From assembly GCF_023091745.1 (NCBI RefSeq), contig NC_068910.1, positions 50,827,272-50,891,271 on the forward strand: a stretch of 64,000 nucleotides of DNA, written 5' to 3'. The notes below the pieces were generated by a model that saw only the letters and a program-made list of their open reading frames with translations, did no database searches and was not told the origin of the DNA. Both the position numbers and the translations under genes were made by a program. Below, in pieces: positions 57,601-64,000 of the stretch. The DNA comes from Budorcas taxicolor (lineage: Eukaryota > Chordata > Mammalia > Artiodactyla > Bovidae). Numbering within the stretch: position 1 is the first letter of the stretch; every line of letters begins with the position of its first letter.

Positions 57601-58559
57601 AAAAGACACAGAGGGTATGATGGGAAAAATATTTTCCTCCCTAGTTCTTAAAAAGTGAGCCGTCAAACGATGAAGAAGCTGATGGTTATGGATAAGCAAA
57701 GATTACTTCAGGTCTTGCAAAGACATGCTTTTAGACAGCACACAAAATATTCATGGCGCATTCAAGCACAAGGCAGGAGCAGTTCAGACAAATTGGTTCT
57801 AGACGTCCTGTGAAAAACAAAAAGCAGAGCATTATGGAAGCCCACGAGGAGCATTCGGAACAAACCAGCCCTCAAAGGCAGCTCAAAGTCAAAGTCCTTG
57901 CAGATGGTGTATTCTTGCGTCTCATGCTCCTGAACTTTAGCCAGACAAAAGCAGAGCAAAATGGCAACAGCACACACAGACACTAACAAGGGCGTGAGGG
58001 ATGCCAGTGCCTGTTGACATCTCTGAATAGCACCACGTTGACAGAAAACTACCAAAGATGAGCCTTTGGCTAGAAATTTCCCAAAGGACGCTGAGTCTAA
58101 GACAGCTGGAGGAAGGTGCATCTCAAGAGTCAAACCCAGGCTTGCCTGGCAAGGATGAAGGCATGGTCCAGAGATAACTCTTGAGCAAAGAGCCTCTGAT
58201 TCCTTCATCCAGATGCCCACAAAGCAAAGAAACAACAGTCAACGCAGGTCCAGAGTTAGAAATGGACCAAGTGGGAGCTGAGTCTAAAGCCAGACAAAGT
58301 AAAAAAAATCCTGGTTGTATCTGGGGAACTGCAAGAATGTATATGGATGGGTTGGTTTCAGTTGCCAAATACTGAGTGTCAAGTAAAAGCCCGGTCCCTT
58401 GTGCCGACAAAGGAAGTCTCATTTTTGTTTCAGTTAGCAGACAAATGATGGACAGGCATCTTAGAATTTCAAATCATTGCTTGTCTTCTTCCTGCTTAAG
58501 ACAGATATTTTATCCATCATCATTTTACACATGAGGCACATTTTCAGATATATGACACT
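57601..58559. other. Sequence between the two diverged repeat copies
   Basis: The 157-codon minus frame at 57762-58235 has no domain. If the flanking copies were LTR-like, this would be an internal remnant, but no retroviral motif is visible. Confidence 0.4.
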
Positions 58560-58870
58560 GGATGAAAAACTGTTCTACTCTCCACATCAGCATGGATGAT
58601 GAATAGTAGACACTGTTTCAAAAATATGTAATTGTTGAGGACCTATGTCTGAGCACAGTGCCTCAGGCTACTTCATCATCCACTCCAGGGAAGCAAAAAA
58701 TATAACCAAGTGTGGCTCCTCCCCACAAGCTCAGGAATGTGCTGGTAACTGAGAAATGGACCCTGAAGCAATTCACACAAGAAGCGAAGGAGTCACAGGC
58801 TCTGGGTTGCTAATACCAAAGCGTTCCTATCACGTATTAGCAGATAGGTAGTTAGGAAAGGGTTAACAAA
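58560..58870 (+). repeat. Old repeat copy 2 (pair with 57310-57600)
   Basis: Direct-orientation counterpart: CTCTCCACATCA, CACTCCAGGGAAGCAAAAA, GTGCTGGTAACTGAGAAATG, AATTCACACAAG and ATACCAAAGC. Family not identified. Confidence 0.55.
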
Positions 58871-58984
58871 GGGTAAGAGGTGTGGATTCTAAGAGGGGGC
58901 AGCAATGCCAGAGAAAGATGAATTTCAGCCGAAAGGAGGCAACTTTCCAGTTTTAATAGTAGCATCATGTAAGAGATTAGATAG

Positions 58985-59142
58985 GGACTTCCCTGACAGT
59001 CCAGTGATTAAGATGTCACCTTCCAATGCAGGGATTGTGGGTTCAGTCCCTGATTGGGGAGCTCAGATCCCACATGCCTCACAGAAACAATATTGTAACG
59101 TTCAATAAAGACTTTAAAAGTGATCTGTATCAAAAAAAAATA
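58985..59142 (+). mobile_element. CHR-type SINE
   Basis: AGGGACTTCCCTGACAGTCC head; ATATTGTAACGTTCAATAAAG tail subtype shared with the copies at 7.5 and 22.6 kb. Confidence 0.91.
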
Positions 59143-59194
59143 TTAAAAAAGGAGAGATTAATAGCCTGAGACAGACTCACACACAACATACCAG

Positions 59195-59270
59195 AAATAC
59201 ACATATACACACATAAATATGATATATGACACATATATATCTATATATGTACACATTTCCCCCCCCCCCC
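59195..59270. repeat. TA/CA-rich microsatellite ending in poly(C)
   Basis: CATATACACACATA-type repeats to about 59256, then about 12 C followed by 7 T. Confidence 0.8.
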
Positions 59271-59382
59271 TTTTTTTGGCTGTATTACATAGCTTGCAGG
59301 ATCTTAGTTTCCTGGCCAGGTATGCAATGTGGGGCCGTGGCAGTGAAAGCACCAAATCTCAACCACTAGACCAGGAGGGGAT
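59271..59382 (-). mobile_element. CHR-type SINE, diverged
   Basis: TTTTTTTGGCTGTATTACATAG to ACCACTAGACCAGGAGGGG in reverse orientation. Confidence 0.8.
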
Positions 59383-60401
59383 TTTGTGCATATTTTTAAT
59401 GGATAAATATAAACACATTCTGGCAAAAAAGAAACGTCACAACTTACCTTACATCTCACCACTCATCATGGCAAGAATAATTTAGTACTATTTTCCTCCT
59501 GGTCTAGGGAGAGTGTCGTGAATGGAGACTCTGCTCAACAGAGTTATTAGACCCTTTTCTTTAGTTAGGACTCATGTGCAAAGGAGATATTCAATAACAG
59601 CTCTAAATTACTCATGCCAATGTATAAAAATTGGGACTTGGCACCAGGAAGCACTTTCTTCCCTTTTCTATAAACAAGATTACGGATGATAATATACACA
59701 TACACGCGCACATCCATTCTATCATTACAGATCATTGTCCCCTAAAAAAATACTCTGTTGAGCTTTTTGGAAACACTCTGCAATTCTGGTTAAAACATAC
59801 CACTCACAACTACGCTTAGTGGATACCCTTGTCTACAAACCCTCCCTATCTCAATTAAAAGTGAAAGAATTTAAGCTGACAGCGTCGGATCACACTTTGA
59901 TCTGTGCCCAGAGTAATGGATATGATCTTGGTTTTCTTTTCATTTCCTTTATAGTGCTTACAATGATCCAGATAAAATAAAAGCAATCTAATGTCCTCCT
60001 TACAAGTATCTAATCTGAAAGCTTTCAAATGGTTTTCAATAAAATGATTACGCCTTCTTTCCCCTCAAGCTTATGGCATTTTCAAAATGTCTCAGTCACA
60101 CACCGTGCCTTGAGAATGTGCCATATGCTTTCATGAAAATGTCGCAATTATTCAAGTAAGTATTTTACTATCATGCTCACGCATCTTTGAATTTCCTAAT
60201 TACTAGACATGTGGAAACATGGAGTCACAGCACTTTTATGAGACTCTTAACCAGCACTGCATTTAAAATTTTAGTTCATCAAAGAAATACTCTGGAATAA
60301 TCTAAACCAAACCACAGATATATATTGAGAAAATTCAAAAGATTTTTCCATCTCTTTCAAAGGTTTCTAGAGAAATGACTTATTGATGTCAAGCCTTCCA
60401 A
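59383..60401. other. Unique AT-rich intronic sequence
   Basis: Nothing recognised. Confidence 0.6.
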
Positions 60402-60914
60402 CCAAGGGTTTCCCAGCCCTGGCACTACTGACATCTTGGGGCTGGATAATCTTCTGGTGTCAGGGGCTGTCCTGTGCATTTTGAGATGTGCAGTAGCATC
60501 TCTGGGAGAAGGCAATGGCACCCCTCTCCAGTACTCTTGCCTGGAAAATCCCATGGATGGAGGAGCCTGGTGGGCTACAGTACATGGGGTTGCTAAGAGT
60601 TGAACACCACTGAGTGACTTCCCTTTCACTTTTCACTTTCATCTATTGGAGAAGGAAATGGCAACCCACTCCAGTGCTCTCGCCTGGAGAATCCCAGGGA
60701 TGGGGGAGCTTGGTGGGCTGCCGTCTATGGGGTCACACAGAGTTGGACACGACTGAAGCGGCTTAGCAGCAGCAGCAGTAGCATCTCTGGTCTCTCTCCT
60801 TAGATGCCAGTAGGAGCCCCTCCTCTCCAGGTCATGGTAATCAAAATATCTGCAGATATTGCCAAATGGCCTTGGATGCATGGGAAAATTGCCTCAGGTT
60901 GAGAAGTATCCCTC
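60402..60914 (+). mobile_element. MER20 hAT-Charlie fossil split by a Bov-A2
   Basis: Left part 60402-60505 (TGGCACTACTGACATCTTGG, GGGGCTGTCCTGTGCATTTT) and right part 60791-60914 (TAGATGCCAGTAGGAGCCCC, AGATATTGCCAAATGG, CAGGTTGAGAAGTATCCC). MER20 copies are known in other mammals to carry regulatory sites, notably in uterine stromal genes; nothing shows that here. Confidence 0.85.
60506..60774 (+). mobile_element. Bov-A2 dimer with perfect 16-bp target duplication
   Basis: Two Bov-A units joined by a CCCTTTCACTTTTCACTTTC linker, ending in (GCA)n. Exact 16-mer GCAGTAGCATCTCTGG at 60490-60505 and 60775-60790. Confidence 0.97.
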
Positions 60915-61044
60915 ACAGAGCAGGCGTTCATTAGTCTATCTGCCCAGGGCTCTGGGTCCTCTGAAGTTATTGTGCAAGTTAACTGACCACTAGAGAAATT
61001 AAATAAGTACAAAGCAATTTAAGATCTACAAACTATTAGGTATA

Positions 61045-61206
61045 AAACAAAACACAAGGATACACTGCACAACATGGGGAATATAGCCAGTGTTTTACAA
61101 TAACTATAAATGGAGTATAAACTTTAGACCTTGTAAAGCACTGTATTTTGCACCTGTAACTTACATAATGCTATAGAACTATACTTCAATTTTAAATAAA
61201 TAAAAA
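61045..61206 (+). mobile_element. L1 3' terminal fragment
   Basis: CAACATGGGGAATATAGCCAG, ATAACTATAAATGGAGTATAA, ACTATACTTCAATTTTAAATAAA. Confidence 0.82.
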
Positions 61207-61855
61207 ACAAAACCCAACAAAAGCCAACAACAATGCCCATTCATCATGAAAGAAACAGTGGTCATGAAATGAGTAATTTTCCAAATCCCACCAAAACCAG
61301 CCTAACCCTAAAATTCCTGAAATACATAAGATCCTGTCCTCTGTATTCTCTCGCCACTGCTGTTCCTTATTTCCCAGTGGGATCTGTGTGGGGTTGTAAG
61401 ATGAGAAGACAGTTTATGTAGTGAAGAATCTGCTGTGTGTCCAGCTGAGATCTCAAGCTCCTGAAATTGTCTTGGATGTGAAAACACTTTGAACGACAAC
61501 AAGCTAACCATGGATTTAGCCTGAGAAATATCCATTTTCAATGACTACCTCACAGTTTATCACTCAACAGTTTCTGGTCTTAGCTCCCAGGAATACATGA
61601 GGGAGACCACGCCCAGGGAAGAGAGGCCAGAGAGAAAAGTATATTTCTAGCATCTGTATTTTGATTTCCACATCAATATTGATATCGGTACCAAGATACA
61701 GATTCCAGCTTTCTATAGATCTGCTCTTCCTAAAACAAGCCCCTCCACCACCATTTAGGCCCCAGGAATTTTCAGACCACTGGCTAGCAAATTCAAAAGC
61801 TCAGACAACAGACCTTTGATCTTGTGTCTCAGTCAAAGAGAGGTGATGAACCAAC
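61207..61855. other. Unique intronic sequence beside exon A
   Basis: Nothing recognised except the exon A donor at its upper edge. Confidence 0.6.
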
Positions 61856-62089
61856 CTGTGTGTGGATTAAGCAGGATGCTTCCGGGCGGGATGCCTGTGG
61901 CAGCTTCGAGTGGAAGGAGGATGTAGCTGGTGCTGCTGGGAGCGACCTGGCCCCCCATCCCATTCTCTGGGTAGCTCACACAGCCAGGAGAAGTGGCTGC
62001 CACACCCGACACCAGCGGAGTGCTCTGGAGAGGCGGATACGTGCGTGACAGCGATCCTGAGGAGCCTGCACTGCTGGAGGACTCGGAAC
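61856..62089 (-). CDS. ARPP21: ARPP21 internal coding exon A (first of four in the window)
   Basis: 234-nt internal exon of the R3H/SUZ RNA-binding phosphoprotein ARPP21. The acceptor reads ..CTCTCTGGTAG before GTTCCGAG, and the donor is CACACAG followed by GTTGGT. The exon starts with two bases finishing a Gly codon, has 77 whole codons and ends with one base, so it is phase-matched to exon B. It opens with a Ser-rich run (SESSSSAGSSGSLSR) and later has SSTSYILLPLEAATGIPPGS. I recall these blocks as nearly identical in human ARPP21. The segment follows the R3H and SUZ domains, which are not in this window, and is low-complexity, probably disordered. The donor is weak at +3 (GTTGGT rather than GTRAGT). 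Paralogues R3HDM1 and R3HDM2 are the alternatives, but the MIR128-2 neighbour argues against them. Confidence 0.94.
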
Positions 62090-62448
62090 CTACCAGAGAG
62101 ACACAGATCAATGAGTCATCCCACACGGAGAAGGGGAGAGAAACCACTGCTTACTGGAAACAGTCCATCACTAAAGAATCAGGTGGCTGCTGCAGGATGA
62201 GACCAACTAGTGCCTCTCCCGCATTTTGTTGAAATATTTGTCACATGTTTTCCAGATGTATCAGACTCCCAGGAAAAGAGAGATGAAGAATGAGCTCTCA
62301 GTTCCTGGCACCTCACACACCACTAGGGTGATGAGCTGGTAAACGGTACCATAAAGCGCGGAACTCAGTGCCCGAAAATTCCTGTCTCCTTGAGAAGAGA
62401 ATGATGTGGAAAGGTCTCCCTGAGCGTGAGTTACGACACTAAAATGAC

Positions 62449-62815
62449 TGGGGACTTCCCTCGTCCAGGGTTTAAGAATCCACCTTGCAATGCAGGGGAC
62501 ATGGGTTCCATCCCTGTTGGGGGAATGGAGATCTCACATGATGCGCAGCAAATCAGCTCACATACCACTACAAGAGAGCCCACACACTGCAGTGAAAGAT
62601 CTCTCCTGACTCAAAGAAGATCCCACATGCTGTTAACTAAGATCTGATGAAGCCAAATGAATGTTGTTATTCAGTCACTAAGTCCTGTCTGGTGTCTGAC
62701 TCTTTGTAACCCCATGGACTACCGCATGCCAGGCTCCTCTGTCCTCCACTGTCTCCCAGACTTTGCTCAAATTCCTGGCCACTGAAGCCAAATAAATAAA
62801 TACATAAAAGTTAAA
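62449..62815 (+). mobile_element. CHR-type SINE split by a BovB piece
   Basis: Left part 62449-62658, right tail 62783-62815 (AGCCAAATAAATAAATACAT). Head GGGGACTTCCCTCGTCCAGG. Confidence 0.9.
62659..62782 (-). mobile_element. BovB-type fragment nested in CHR tail
   Basis: TTCAGTCACTAAGTCCTGTC to CCCAGACTTTGCTCAAATTC in reverse. Flanked by exact TGAAGCCAAAT at 62648-62658 and 62783-62793, so it inserted into the older CHR. Confidence 0.88.
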
Positions 62816-64000
62816 ATGACTGCAGTTTAAGGAGGAATCTATGGTCATGTAGATGGTTCTAAAGTACTGGTTCTTCAACATCCATAAAGCTGAATTTTGA
62901 AAAGGTCGTAGTCAGAAGTGATCTTTCCCTTCAAATGTGAGTAGAACTGGCTCATTCCTTTTAATTAAGATCCAGGAAGTGCTTAAGATCTGCACCAGAT
63001 CTTGCATATTCACATTATTAACATGATCAAGAGGTAAATCAAAGAGGTCTTGGCCATCATGATAATGACTAATCATTCTTCAGGTGACACAAGAGCAGAA
63101 GCATGGTGGGGATTTGTGGACTGACGATGTTTCAAATACGCAGGTAACTGGGTCAGTGTGCAGAAGGCACCGAGATGGAATTCAATGCTAATCATCTCCC
63201 TTTCCCTCCAGTGTGGACAAGAAAAGCTACATTCCAAGTCCATGAGACACCAGCAACCAGAGCCAGGCAGCTCCAGCGCCCTTGACCATGATTGTTTTGG
63301 GGCCCTGAATATTAAATCAGAGCCTCAGAGAGAAACTGCACCAAGCCAAATTTCTACATCTGTGGATTCAAACTAATGGGTTGAGTGACAGCACAGCTTG
63401 TAAGAATAGAGTATAAGAAACTTTAAAAACTATTAGCCTACACTATTGATTTATATTATTAAATATTCATTGTTCTGTGTCACTAAAGGTTAATACATAC
63501 ATAAAGAATATTTAAGATTTTTTTGAAGATTCTAAAATGTGCCCTTAAACTGGAGAACTTTTAAAATAAGTGAGAGGAATATAATGTGATTGCAGAGAAA
63601 AGGGACCACTAGAGAGTGTGGTGATATTTTTGTTTTTATTTTTGAACACAAGGTGTGAATTTATTTTCAAATTCGAATCAAACATGGTAGAGTGGCTTAA
63701 AATCTTAAACTTAAGTTATCTGAATTGAACACATTCAGAATTGGGCAAAAATAGTCATGACTATGTTGCCGCATTGCTTCTCAGAGAGACCATTTCTTGT
63801 CCCTCAAAGTAGAGTATTATCAATGTTGGAGTGTAATTAAATTATTTTCTCATTGACTCTTTTAAGGGACACCTAAAAGTATACAAAAATAAAAGTCAAG
63901 TTATCCTGAATTAGAAGGATAGTGATATTTACTGGGTATGTAGTATAAGTGGATATCTTAGTAAAACCTGTAATTTGAAGGACTATGACTGCACACACAG
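62816..64000. other. Unique AT-rich sequence at the window end
   Basis: The plus frame at 63158-63376 has no domain. No ARPP21 exon recognised. Confidence 0.55.

Larger units (their letters stand above)
53549..61855 (-). other. ARPP21: ARPP21 intron between exons A and B
   Basis: 8.3-kb GT-AG intron. It holds CHR, Bov-tA and Bov-A2 SINEs, two L1 3' ends, a MER20 split by a Bov-A2 dimer, a (GT)n tract, and two diverged copies of one old repeat near 57.4 and 58.7 kb. No further exon was recognised inside it. Confidence 0.9.
62090..64000 (-). other. ARPP21: Start of the ARPP21 intron upstream of exon A
   Basis: Contains a CHR SINE with a nested BovB fragment (62449-62815). The unique remainder 62816-64000 is AT-rich. 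I looked for the preceding exon (a Thr/Ser-rich segment ending in Ala plus a split Gly codon) and did not see it. Confidence 0.75.

Noticed and set aside
57762..58235. 157-codon minus-strand open frame
   Set aside because: No domain, and no exon borders consistent with ARPP21 phase.
899..62815. tRNA genes suggested by the B-box-like GGGTTCGATCC strings
   Set aside because: All are tRNA-derived heads of CHR or Bov-tA SINEs, without a complete cloverleaf.
1..64000. CRISPR arrays, operons, insertion sequences or phage genes
   Set aside because: None seen; the sequence is vertebrate intronic DNA.

Overview
The window reads as intronic nuclear DNA from a ruminant mammal of the cattle, sheep or goat group. 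The main evidence is its repeat content. It carries dozens of Bov-tA, Bov-A2 and CHR-type tRNA SINEs, several BovB (RTE) LINE fragments that share their 3' end with those SINEs, and L1, MIR, MER20 and MER5-like fossils common to mammals. There are no bacterial signatures: no operons, no long uninterrupted genes and no CRISPR array. Nearly every open reading frame over 60 codons is chance or repeat-derived.

One gene can be supported, on the minus strand: ARPP21 (cAMP-regulated phosphoprotein 21, an R3H/SUZ-domain RNA-binding protein). Four internal coding exons lie at 61856-62089, 53367-53548, 50951-51196 and 47224-47350, read right to left. All have AG/GT borders and their phases join without a break into 262 codons. 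They encode the Gln/Pro/Ser-rich C-terminal half of the long isoform. The R3H and SUZ domains lie upstream of the window (above 64000). The C-terminal exons were not found and probably lie beyond position 1.

The intron after the last recognised exon carries the microRNA gene MIR128-2 (46634-46717, same strand), inside a small CpG-rich patch. MIR128-2 in an ARPP21 intron is the known mammalian arrangement, and it separates this locus from the R3HDM1/MIR128-1 paralogue. From established work, ARPP21 protein and miR-128 share a promoter but oppose each other on many neuronal targets.

Layout: 1-46430 is intron made of unique AT-rich DNA interspersed with SINEs, an old L1 (42815-44372), a BovB copy with reverse-transcriptase remnants (18105-19343), a palindromic LTR-like element (36544-36824), a mariner-type MITE (30870-30953) and a degenerate minisatellite (about 4125-4665). 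46440-46770 is the CpG-rich MIR128-2 patch. 47224-62089 is the exon-bearing part. 62090-64000 is the start of the next upstream intron. Several unique stretches look like possible conserved regulatory DNA, but conservation cannot be tested from the sequence alone.

I found no wholly new biological system. The most notable items are the base changes in the MIR128-2 hairpin, the palindromic LTR-like element, two extremely short BovB 3'-tail insertions with perfect target-site duplications, the minisatellite, and recurring Bov-tA partial dimers.
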